From NCBI GenBank assembly GCA_005281725.1, contig SSBO01000008.1, forward strand, positions 5,318,011-5,382,010: a stretch of DNA of 64,000 bases. Reading direction: 5' to 3'. The stretch's first letter is position 1; every line of letters starts with the position of its first letter. The notes below the pieces were generated by a model, which was not told the origin of the DNA, searched no databases, and saw only the letters and a program-made list of their open reading frames with translations. Origin of the DNA: Wuchereria bancrofti. Its lineage: Eukaryota; Nematoda; Chromadorea; Rhabditida; Onchocercidae. Shown here piece after piece: positions 12,301-23,373 of the stretch. Both the position numbers and the translations under genes were made by a program.

Positions 12301-15300
12301 AAATGAAGCAAATGAAGACAAACTTTTTTTTCGAGACTTGAAAAATTTTAGAAATTCCGTTACTGGAAAACCAACGATGGTATTTTCAATGCAAAACAAT
12401 GAAGTGGAAACAAAAGATGTATGCAGGATTGACGATATTCAGCAAGCCAATGAAGTTCAGGTCAAAGCTCAAATTTAATTATCTGATCGAATAAAGATGA
12501 AAATAGGAAAATTAGTACGACTAAAGTGATGTATTTGATATATTTTGTAAAATTTATTGGAGATATGATCTTATATCAGTATCATTATTAGCAGGGGAAA
12601 GAAATATTACAGAAAAAATGAAGAGAAAGACAGTGTTACTATGAAATGGTAGAAGGTGATATGGAGAGATTGAAAAATTGATTAAGTCGTAAGGATGAAA
12701 CATTTCAATTACGGATGATAAAAATTCAAGTGAAATTATTCCAGTTTAGTTTGACTATTCTGTTTGAAATTAGCACAATAAAATTTGGGAATTTATTAAT
12801 TAAATTTCCAAGTCTTAAGAAAGAAAAAATTACACGGAATGATGTTTGATTACAAATATACAATATATAAAAACTATTTATTATCAAAAAAAATTTCTTT
12901 TTCCGTTTTTAATAAAAAATGTATGAAGATATATAACACATAATAACAACATTGAAAATTTCAATAAAAACTTTGAAATTTTAGAAGTTTCAATTTAGAA
13001 TGTCTAAAAATCCTTATAATTCCACTTCAGATTTAGTTTTTCAGCGATGATTTATTAGTTACATTTAGCATTTGATTTCAAAATCGAATTCTTTCCAATC
13101 AAAATATTACAAAGTAAATTTTTGATGAATTCTATTTGTTTTCATCTAACACGATAAATAAAATTTAGTTAAAATCACTTCCGATTTATAATAAATGTAT
13201 ATTTTTTGAATGCAAAATTTAAAAGTTCACATCTTTTTCTTCAAAGTAATAATCCCATAAATATAATTAAATTGTTTAGTGTGAAAGTAATAATATATTT
13301 GAACACAATCACATATACGGTTCACCGTCTGATGTTGCGTTGCTCCGTTACGTGGAAATGTTTTCATCAGTGGAGAAAATTCGAATGAATTACATTGTAA
13401 GTAAATAATCTGTTTGTTTATTTAATATAATTTAAAAGTATGATCTTGTAAAGAAAGAAATCAAAGTAGTTTTTCTTTTTTTTTTTGTTTTTTTTTTTGA
13501 AAAAAGAAAAAAATGGAAAATACTAGAAATTTTATTATATAAAGTATTTTAAAAAATACATTATAATTAATTAAATATTTTTTACTCAAATTTTTTGTTA
13601 GATCTACATAATATACAACAATAAATATTTTTCATAAATTTATATATTGTAAGTTTTTCAAGGAGTAAAACAAAATTCTTTTTGTAAAAATTAAAGAAAT
13701 ACTCAAAAAAAAAAAAGTTGATGCTAGTAAAAAATAGTTTTTATTTTTCTGGTACAGACAGTTCTTGATATGCCATTTAATTCGGTACGTCGATATCATT
13801 TGGTGATAGCACGTGATGTGACGGAATTATCAGAAATGGAAAAAGATGAGGAAAGAATGAATCAATCAAATAATGGTGGTGGTGCTATGTTTGTAATGAT
13901 GATTAAAGGTGCACCGGAAGTTGTCTTAAAATATTGTAATTATCTACAAGTTGATAAAGAATGTTTACCGATTGATCAAGAACTTCGTCAAGAGTGCCAG
14001 GTGAACGCTCAAACGTAAGTATGTAAACAACAAACAGTAGGCGAAAAAAAAGGAAACTTTTGAAATATGCCAAAAATTTATTTTTTCTTTTCGTTATTTT
14101 TTTTGTGTTACTTTTTTTTCTTTGATTTCGTAATTTCATTTTTAGATAAAGAAGAAGAAAAGAAGTTTTTTTTAATGATGTTATGTATACTTTTTTCATA
14201 AAATTTAATATTTCATTATATATTATAGTTTAACTTTAAAAAAAATTTAGCTAAGCATTTTGAATTATTTATAGTCTGGCAAAAAGATTTCAATAATTGC
14301 TTAAGATTTATTTGTTAAAGTTTAATTCTTACAATTTAATTTTTATAGTTTATATTTTGTAAATGGACGAAAAACAAATATTTCTTTAATTTTGCATTAC
14401 GAAAAAAATTTTTTAGGCAGCTTGGGAATATTTTGGAAATGAAGGAAAAAGAGTATTTGCATTTGCTGTAAAACGTTTTTTTATCAGTGATGCAAATGTT
14501 AAGTTTACGTCCTCCGATATTGTATTGGAAAATTTAACATTTTTAGGAATGACAGCATTAATTGATCCACCACGGCAAGTATTTCTCTGTTTTTAAAAAA
14601 AATTTTTGACGTAAATTTTTAATTGATTTTTTGATATGAAAAAAAAAGTGCAATTTTCAAAATTCATAACCTTCTTTTTCAAACTTTTAACACCTTTTTT
14701 TGTTGTTAAGTGATGATGCAGCAAATGCGATAAAGCAATGTAAAGAAGCTGGTATTAAAGTTTATATGATTACAGGTATGATATTTATATAAGTTAATTG
14801 CAAAAAAGTGCATAATACAGTCGAAGCTAATGTTGTCATCTAATGTTATCATCCAGTTGAAATAATTGATATGACCTATTGCATATTGTTTGCTAGGCTT
14901 CATAAAGCAATATTTAATTTTTTGGGCTTGTCTTAAGCCATCATTATTATTCTTCAAAATAAATTTATTAAAAATTGCCAATTAAAGTAACACTATTCGA
15001 TTCCATTTATGTATAATATAATGCATTAATCTACTAGTAAGTATACTACTAAAAGTTGAATTCATCTTTCTTAGAAAATATATATTATATCAATTACTAA
15101 TTATCTTAATTATTTTTCACTTTAATATAAGAGATTGTAGCTATAAACTGTAACTATAACTGATAATAGTCAACTCTGTTTCATTATTATCAACTAATTA
15201 TGAGGAGCATAGATTTTTTTCAATTTTGCAACCATTACATGAATTATATAAGTGATAATAATTCAGATTATTCATGAATAATACATAAATTAATAAGTTA

Positions 15301-18300
15301 AACTTCATTTTGAGAGAAAAAACGAAAACAATTTTTCGTAATATCATATAGGTGATCATCCGACAACTGCAGTAGCAGTAGCTCGAAAAATTGGACTTAT
15401 TGGTATCGGCGATGAAATGGTATGGTTTTCTTTTAAATAATATTTTTAATAAATTAACCTTTCCTCTCTTTTCTCTCTTTTTTCTATAGCACTTTTTCAT
15501 CAAGAATAATAGATAGAATTCATTGCAATAATTGAAATGAATTATTAAGCATTTAATTACCACACAGAAAAAAGTCATAATTTCAAGATATTGGAAGAAA
15601 AAGAAAATGAAATTGAATTCATTGTTAAAATTGATATATTGTGTTCTAACTGATGTAGTAAAAATTGTTTTTCTTAAAATACGCATAATTTTCTTTAAAA
15701 AAAAACAAAAGATAAAATTTGTGCTTGAATTTGAAAATGTTAAATTTATGACTAAATTTGAAACTTTTAAATTTGTGAATGAATCTGAAATCGTTACATC
15801 TATACCTGCAAACATTTGCATTTTCCCCTTTCTTTTCCTTTTTCTCATTTAAAAAGAATATTTTATGCTGTTGATATTAATTTCATTCATCTATATTCGT
15901 GATAGTTACCTAACCATATTTCAATTTCTAACTTTTATTCTTTTTTAGCAAAACTTAATTTTTTTTCCATTATTTTTCTTCCTCGCATATTTATGGTAAA
16001 TTGGAAAAGATGAAATAATACAATAGTGTTAATTGTGAGTGTTAATTAATAATGATTAATTTATAGGTCGAATCAAGTGGCCGTAATCATTTAAAATTAA
16101 GTGTAATTGGTGCTAAGCAAATAAATTGGGGTGTTGCAGTAGGCGATGATTTGGATCGTTTGGATGAATATGGTTGGAATGAATTGCTCAAAAAGAAATA
16201 CATTGTTTTTGCAAGGTAAAAAAATTTTGGCAAGAAGAGAAGAAAGGAGAAAAGTAGGAGAAAGTGAAAAAGAAAAAAGAGGAAATTTAACAACTGCTTT
16301 TTTTTGATTTCAACACACAATTTAAATTATAAAAATTGATAAAAATTTAGGAAAAATTTAAATTGTTGGAAAAAAATTTAGGAAAAAAATTCCACTTAAA
16401 TTATAAAAATTTAGGATAAATCCGTATCAGAAATTTCGAATTATTGAAGAATGTCAAAAACGTGGTGAAATAGTAGCTGTTACCGGNTATAAAAATTGAT
16501 AAAAATTTAGGAAAAATTTAAATTGTTGGAAAAAAATTTAGGAAAAAAATTCCACTTAAATTATAAAAATTTAGGATAAATCCGTATCAGAAATTTCGAA
16601 TTATTGAAGAATGTCAAAAACGTGGTGAAATAGTAGCTGTTACCGGTCAAGGTGTTAGTGATACACAAGCACTTGCATGCGCTAATATCGGTATCGCAAT
16701 GGGTGTTACAGGTTAAAAGTATTTTCATATGCTCCTAATGTTATGAAAAAAAAAATCAAACTTAATTATGTCATTAGCAATATAATGAAAAATATATGTA
16801 ACTGTCATTATTTATGGTATTGTTTTAAGAAAGAAAGAATTATGTCAGTTACATCATAATATCTTTCCAAAAAAAAGTGCCTTATTTCCGCTGTTAGCTC
16901 TTAAAATGATGAAATAAGCTAATATAGGTAACTGTTTAACTGTTTAATTTATAACTGTGTCGTGAAAAAAAAATTACTGCGAAGAAAAAAAACAGAATTT
17001 GTATGTTTTGAAATTTTAATACTTCTCAATTTCATATTTAAATTCGTCATATTCATTATTTTGTTATTATTCGTTTTTTAACAAAGATTAATGTATTATT
17101 GAAATATGAAGTAATAGTAAGATTAAAAAAGCGATATAAAAAAAAATTAGGCAATTTACATTGATAAACATGATAAAAGAATAAATCGTAAGTGAAGTAT
17201 TTGTCAGGAAAAAAAATTATTTTGATTTAGGTAGTGATATAGCAAAGCAAGCAGCAGATATCATTCTAACCGATGATAATTTTGCTTCAATTGTCAAAGG
17301 AATCGAGGAAGGACGTCTGTTATTTGACAATTTGCGCCTTTCAATTGCATACACATTGGCTCATCTTTGGCCAGAAATATTTCCAGTTGTCTTACAGTTT
17401 ACACTTGGCTTGCCATTAGGATTGTCAGCCTTACAGGTTCAGAATTAAAGATTATTTAGAATTAGTTCTACTGTATTTTAGAAACAATATTTCCTATTGT
17501 TTATTAAGCATAAATAATTTTTGGTTTAAGATAATGAAGAAAATAAATAAATAGTATCAACTGATTTACTTTTATCATTGAAAAATAATGATATAATTCA
17601 TTTTTCTTTTTTTTGTTTTAGATTTTAAGTATTGATTTGGCAAGTGAATTACCACCATCGATCTCGTTAGCATATCAATCACCAGAAAGTGATATAATGC
17701 GAATTCCACCGCGACATCGTAATGATCGGCTCGTATCTCGACCTCTTCTCATTTATTCATACGCTTTTACTGGAACAATAATTACAGTAGGATGTATTGT
17801 CTCTTTTCTTTTTGTTTATCGGTAAGTAAGCTAAGCATTATTTATACTTACTTTTTTTTTGAATTAATTAAGTTTGATGCATTTAAACATTCTTTTTTCT
17901 CTTTTTTTATTAATTTTTAATACAATCAAATATTTTTTAAGCATCGAAAAAGAATGTATAATTTAGATATCATAATATTGGACTGAATGATTTGCTTTTT
18001 ACCGCTGATAATTATTGGTCTCGAGAAGCGGAAAATTTTACAGTTAATGGTGAGGATGTATTAACACCATCTGAGCAAATATACATTAAAGGTCAAGCAG
18101 CAGCAGCATGGCAGATTACTTTAGTAGTCTCTCAGGTGAATATTACTTAATTTAAATTGTAGCTATTTGATTAAAATTTGAAATTAATCAATAATGATAT
18201 CCTTAATTATTACTGTTAATTTTTATTACAATGATTTATTTTTAGGTTTTTCACTTATATATGTGTACAACACGTGGAGCATCATTTTTTCGCCATGCTA

Positions 18301-18877
18301 CCACCAATTTAGTTTCCATCTTTGCAGTTATCATTGAAATTTTATCGCTCAATTTCTTCATTTATACACCATTTGCGCAATCTTTCATGGAAACTCAATC
18401 ACCACCAAATGAAGTAGGGTTTTTTTTTTTTTGGAAAAAAAACAAAAATTTGTTTTAAGTTAAAAACTTCCCAATACATTTTTTTTAAATGATAAAAATT
18501 AAAAAAAAGGAGGAAAAATTAGAATTAATTGAGATTAATTCATAAACAATAAATTCAAAGATAAGTTGAATAATTATCTTCTAGTACGTTTGTTTATTTT
18601 TGTAATAGTTTACAAAATCAATCAGTATCACCCATAGTTAATAATAATGTTTGTACTTCGAAAAAAAAAAAAAAAAAACAAATAATTTTAACGACTGAAC
18701 ATATAATAATTATGCTCGATTATTATTATTTGTTTATAATAAGTAATGAAAATTATTTTTTCGGTTTGGTTATGCGCTGGACTTGTCGGTTTAGTATTAT
18801 TAATATGCAATGAATTACGAAAATTTTGCATACGACGATGGCCAACAAATTTTTTCGTAAAATTTGTTAATTTTTAA
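6325..18877 (+). CDS. Divergent Na+/K+-ATPase alpha-like P-type ATPase (catp family), 5' end not found
   Basis: This is a P2C-type ATPase alpha subunit, a multi-pass plasma-membrane protein of the Na+/K+ pump family. Phase-consistent exons: 6325-6535, 7998-8111, 9435-9612, 9887-10076, 10415-10557, 10671-10819, 11121-11383, 11816-12038, 12352-12460, 13280-13396, 13758-14000, 14417-14574, 14711-14775, 15352-15419, 16067-16215, 16575-16711, 17231-17436, 17622-17821, 17967-18135, 18246-18413, about 18747-18877. They encode about 1,130 residues; the family norm is about 1,000. Intact motifs are DKTGT (catalytic Asp codon 11311), KGAPE, DPPR and MITGDHP. Altered motifs are TGES to TGDK (10073/10415), the M4 PEGL to PQGL (11185) and TGDGVND to TGQGVSD (16648). 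In M5, SNIPE reads HLWPE. The N domain carries an insertion of about 65 residues between CNRA and GSPSD. The first exon is missing, the second exon end (donor GTGTAT) was chosen by phase, and the last junction does not phase cleanly. The family call is firm; loss of pumping is inferred. Confidence 0.85.
7224..7826 (+). pseudogene. Coding-like remnant inside an ATPase intron, identity uncertain
   Basis: Intron 6536-7997 holds a stretch with less AT-biased, coding-like sequence. It has a 73-codon frame (7224-7445) with a hydrophobic centre, a 27-codon stretch in another frame (7444-7524, containing [19 protein letters not shown]), a 62-codon frame (7574-7762, containing [15 protein letters not shown] and [11 protein letters not shown]) and a 15-codon piece (7782-7826, [14 protein letters not shown]). 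I could not join these by phase-consistent splicing. That fits either a decayed nested gene or a small multi-exon gene I cannot resolve. The last two pieces loosely resemble, in order, the coiled-coil part of dysbindin (LEDL followed by KELETF), but this is a weak resemblance from memory. Confidence 0.25.
14575..14710 (+). other. Probable GC-AG intron in the ATPase gene
   Basis: The exon coding for the conserved IDPPR motif must end after CCACCACG to stay in frame with the next exon, which begins TGATGATGCAG after an AG. The intron then begins GCAAGT rather than GT. The nearest GT (14579) would give a stop codon across the junction. GCAAGT is the usual form of the minor GC donor. Confidence 0.75.
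16328..16646. repeat. 159-bp perfect tandem duplication flanking a single N (assembly artefact)
   Basis: Positions 16328-16486 and 16488-16646 are identical over 159 bases and are separated by the only ambiguous base I noticed (N at 16487). The unit contains an intron end, an acceptor and the first 72 bases of an ATPase exon. Only the second copy continues into a full exon (16575-16711), so the first copy (exon piece 16415-16486) is a stub. Two contig ends that overlapped but were joined with a one-base gap explain this best. Confidence 0.9.
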
Positions 18878-21800
18878 AAAGTATTGTTTGATTTTTCCGT
18901 TCTTTTTCTCTTCCACTTTCTTTCATCATTTCATCACTTTGTTATTTTTTGAATTTGTTAATAATTCTAGCTCTCAGTAAATTTTTGTCATATTATTTAA
19001 AATTATACTCATAACATATATCTATTTGCTAAAGCAAAATTAAATTTTAAAAAGAAACAGATTAATTTAATAAATTTGTATTTGAATCCAAAATTACTTT
19101 TCATTACAACAAAATTAGTCATCACTTAAACGGCATTTAATTATAATACATTGTAATAAGAGTATAATTGATATCATTCGATGATTTGATATGATGATAG
19201 TTTTTTCCCAGTATTATTCACTTGTTAATTGTTTTTTTTAATTTGAATAAACGCAACCATTTGATACAATCTTCCACTGAAAATGTTGTACAAAATGCAA
19301 ACGAAAATTTGAGCCATAAAAAAGTGTAAAATTTATGGAACATAAGAAATGAAAAAACGGATCGAATGAGAGAAAAAGAAAATGGAAAACTGAAATTAAA
19401 TGAAAATGTGAGGTTTACATTTATTTTCTGAAATGAAGAAGTTTGATTGTGATGCGAAATTTTGCTATTAATATTTCAAATGGAAAAATGGATTTTAATT
19501 GAAATGTAAAACTCCAAATTCGAACTGAAGTTAGGATTTTTTTCTAATGCTGGAAATGAAAAAGTAGGTTTTAATGAAAATTTTACTTTCAATTTTCAAT
19601 GCGGTAACACATAAAAAACAATAAAATCAGCCTGAAAAGGTTGGATTTGTGGTAGTTATGGGTAAGTAATATTTAATAACAAATCATTTCAAAAAAAGGA
19701 ACTAATTAGTCCTGAATAATTAATAATAAATAACCATAATATATACCTTTTTATGTCATTTTGAATGCACGAGGATCGAATTTTTTTCTATTTGCAAATC
19801 CTTGTAATCTGTTCTGTTCGAATGAATGTTAATGATTGATAATCATGATTCTTGAGAATGATGTTATAAATTTAATGTTAATCCAGAAAACTTAATCTAA
19901 AAAGCAATCTAAAAATTATTTAAATTAGAAATAATTGCTTTCGATTATTCGAACGAAAACTTTGAAAAAGTATGGAACTAAGGATGATAAAAGGACTGAT
20001 AAAGTTGAAATTTATGGTCAGTATGCAAATATATCAGATGGGAAAAGGATAGAAAATGGATCAAAATGCGATAAGATGAGAAATTGAGCATTTTGATGAA
20101 AAATTAAAATTAGTTGTTTGGAAAAGTTTGAAGTGAAGTAACAATGTTGACAAATAACATTAATTGTTAGAAGTATTACCCGGTTAACACAATGATTAAG
20201 TGAATGCTATCTATGTATAGCGTGCATTCACGTCAGAAAGCATTTGTATTTGAAATAGGTTTTACAAGTGACATTTTAGTTTAGCTTTCCATCCGTTTCT
20301 CATTTAATTAGTTATTAGTATAAATGTAACTTCGTTTATTGCATGACGAATTAAATTACTGATTTGAAATTTGAAACTTTTTTACCCAAACACTTCTGGA
20401 AGCATTTTAAATATTAAATTTTAGTATATTTTAAATATTATGTAAAAGCGAAAAAAAAAATAAAAAAAAAGTTGGCGACATAGCAAGATTACTTCAAATG
20501 TACTGCGTAGGAAATCAAATCGAATAATTATAAATTTCAAAAAAATCTGCCGATTACAGTAATTTTCTTTTTTAAAGAAGTAAAACAATTGTTAGAAATG
20601 AATAAATTTTTTTAAATTTTATTGTCATTTTTTTAATTGATTACAAAAATTAAAATAGGCAGTGTTTTTCTTTTCATGTAAAAATATTTTGATGGTTTTG
20701 AAAAATACAAAAAATATCAATTTTTTTTTACGCTTTCCCTTATTCCAGAATAGATCATTTAAAATTTTTCTGCGTAATTTTTTCACACAGCTTTTATCAA
20801 CCAAACAAACAACTGACTTTGCAGAATAGCAGCGCACGAATTAGAATATCATCATTAGGAAATAACAAGAATGGAATTGATATGTGATATGAATTTCAAA
20901 CATTTTTAATGAAAACTGAATGGTATCGGTTGAAAGAATTAAAACTACTGTGAATTTGAATAGTTAATTATCTCATTCACATAACATATGTAAATAGTTT
21001 GAAGACTGATTCTTTCATCTGCACAATCGATAGAGTGTTAAAAGGATGAGTCGATTTAATTAATAAATTAATCAGATTTGTTACCATGTTGTTGTCATTA
21101 GTGATTAAATAATATCTTCAATGATGAGTAAAATATCACTACAATAATTACGGAATAAAATTGTCGTTTTCATTAGATAATAAAACTAAAATTTCAAATA
21201 GGATTGGATTAGAATTAAAATACTATTTTGTTGTTCGTTATGGTATGATCGTTGATATAAGTTGAATAATAAATAATACCTTAAAAAAAAATTATCAGAA
21301 CCTATATAAAGAAATCCACTTGATCACTCTCTTACATTTATAATTATTATTGGATACATGGATGGCTGTCCTCCTTAATTCATATCGCATTACTTTTTTT
21401 ACACAAATAAATGGGATGATTTCAAGATAGTATCAAATAGTTAAAAATTTACCTATTACTAGATTTATCTTGATTTTAAGTAAATTATCATAATTAATGA
21501 TACATATACATGAATGTATGAAATTAGCTGCCGAGCTACTTTGACATTTCACTGGGGCTTAATATAAGACAATTTGTATTTACTACTTTTTCTTACTTAT
21601 TTGCTGCATTGCATTTTTTTATAGGTATTTTTTACAAAAAGTTTATGTTTTATAAGCATGAAATAAAACAAAATAAAATAAATTGTGTTAAAGTCAAGTA
21701 AAATAAAATAAAATAGAATGGAAATAGATGGAAAACAAAAGTAGAAAATGTTATATTCAAATCCATCAAAAATTTGATAATTTAGAAAGTCAAAGTTTAG

Positions 21801-22215
21801 TGAAAGATAAAAATGATATGAATGGATGGAATAACAATGAGTGAAGTCGATCGATGAATCACTGAACAAATCGAGAATTTTGCATAATGATAAGTTGTGG
21901 AAACTAATCACATAAAACATTTGCTCTGTGTTAGTTTTCAATTATTTGTTGGATATGAAACAACGGTTCTCTAAATTTTATATTTGAAAAATGATTTAAA
22001 AATATTAGGAAATAAATAATCTAAGTTCAGGTTTTTAAATTTCAGTTATGTTGAAATTAGTTTAAAAGTTATTTGAAATTTTTTATTTCTTTCATTTTTA
22101 TTTCATTTGTAAGATTTAATTCAGAGATTTTATTTTACTTTTTTTTTCATTTTACAATTATCAATTAGATTTATCTTTTGTTTTCTAGTTTAATTTTATA
22201 AAAATTTCATATCAA
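18878..22215. other. Intergenic region after the ATPase gene
   Basis: I see no gene here. A polyadenylation-type AATAAA lies near 19,069, about 190 bases after the ATPase stop. The rest is AT-rich with short spurious frames, the longest a 114-codon minus frame at 21597-21941 of biased composition. Confidence 0.6.
22181..22188 (+). promoter_or_regulatory. Candidate spliced-leader acceptor for the transthyretin-like gene
   Basis: A TTTTCTAG site sits 27 bases upstream of the start codon with no recognisable upstream exon. In nematodes such sites commonly receive a trans-spliced leader. It could instead be the acceptor of an untranslated first exon. Confidence 0.4.
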
Positions 22216-23373
22216 ATGCAAATTTTGATCATTTTTACTGCACTCTTGACGTGCTACACATTTGCATTTCTACAACAAACTATTGCTATTCGAGGACAAC
22301 TAATGTGTGGTGCAAAACCATTGAATGATGTTCGAATTGAAGTATGGAATAAAAATAGACTTGGTAAGTATTTAATTTTAAGTTTAATTCCACGTTTTCA
22401 TAAAAGTGTTATCAGCAAAGTATAGAGCCATTAAAAAATAATGAGTAAAATTAATAACTCATTTTTAATATCTAAAATTAATTTGTAGAGGAAATTAAAT
22501 TGAACAACCTTTTACACAGACATACACAGTTTAATTAAACAAAATTAAAATTTTGTTTTTCTTTAATTAAACTTTTAAAACAAATACAATTGAAGGTACT
22601 GATTATCAATTGATCGATACAAGAACGAATAATGCGGGCTATTTTGAGGCTATTGGAAGACGTATCGGTGCATTTTTTCATATTAAACCATATATGAGAG
22701 TGTATCATACTTGCGATCATGATACCAACATATTTGGAATGCAATTCAAAAAAGTATCGATTTATAAAATGCAATTTTTTAAATTCAAAATTGAACTGCA
22801 CAAATTCAAAAAATGGTGAAAGAACAGAAAAAAAAAAGCAAGAACCAATGTAAAATAAAAGAGCTACAATAAAGCCATGGAAATGTTATTTTTTGAAGTC
22901 AAAATTCAATTTTTACATCTAACAGATATATTTTTACAAATTTTCTGAGACTAAAAATGAAAATCCAAAAGGTTATGGATGATAAAAATTGAAGTTAGAT
23001 TATGACAAATGCGCTATATCATGGATTGTATAGAGAATTAATTGAGTTTTTAAATGAATTTTAACAATTGTAATTTTTAGTTATTGACAAAATGTAGAAA
23101 AAGGGATGAAAATTTGAACAAATATCTATTATTTAAGCAATTAAAATTGTTAAAAAAATATTCATCGATAGATAGAAGATTTTATTTGAATTCTATTTGG
23201 ATTTATTAATAATTATTGCAAAGTAATTCATTCATTCATTACAGCCAGGTAGTCGTACAGTTAAATGGATAATTCCATCACGGTTTGTTGATCGTTCAGG
23301 CAATGTTGGAGAATTTTTTGACATTGGTATTATAAATATGCAAATAATCTTTCCCAAAGAAATGACAAAATAG
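22216..23373 (+). CDS. Secreted transthyretin-like (TTL) family protein
   Basis: The gene encodes 144 residues in three exons (22216-22363, 22596-22753, 23245-23373) whose phases agree. Residues 1 to about 18 form a signal peptide (MQILIIFTALLTCYTFAF). The mature protein shows the nematode transthyretin-like pattern: an early IRGQLMCG strand, KPLNDVRIEVW, a central T-x-N-x-A-G-Y-F-E motif, a strand with YHTCDH, and a C-terminal strand leading to the stop. These families are small beta-sandwich proteins secreted by nematodes; a few act as bridging molecules in cell-corpse recognition or as neuronal factors, but most have no known function. A TTTTCTAG site at 22181-22188, 27 bases before the ATG, could accept a spliced leader. 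It stands alone, with several kilobases of non-coding DNA on each side. The family call is strong; the specific role is unknown. Confidence 0.88.

Noticed and set aside
15198..15848. 216-codon minus-strand ORF, the longest open frame in the window
   Set aside because: It lies antisense to an ATPase exon (15352-15419) and its flanking introns, and its composition is dominated by Phe, Lys, Asn and Cys as expected from AT-rich DNA. No motif was seen.
15841..16320. Minus ORF 16087-16320 and adjacent frames as a separate gene
   Set aside because: It lies antisense to the ATPase exon at 16067-16215; the plus frame matches the P domain.
16415..16486. An additional ATPase exon before the N
   Set aside because: It is the truncated first copy of the assembly duplication; only the second copy continues into the complete exon.
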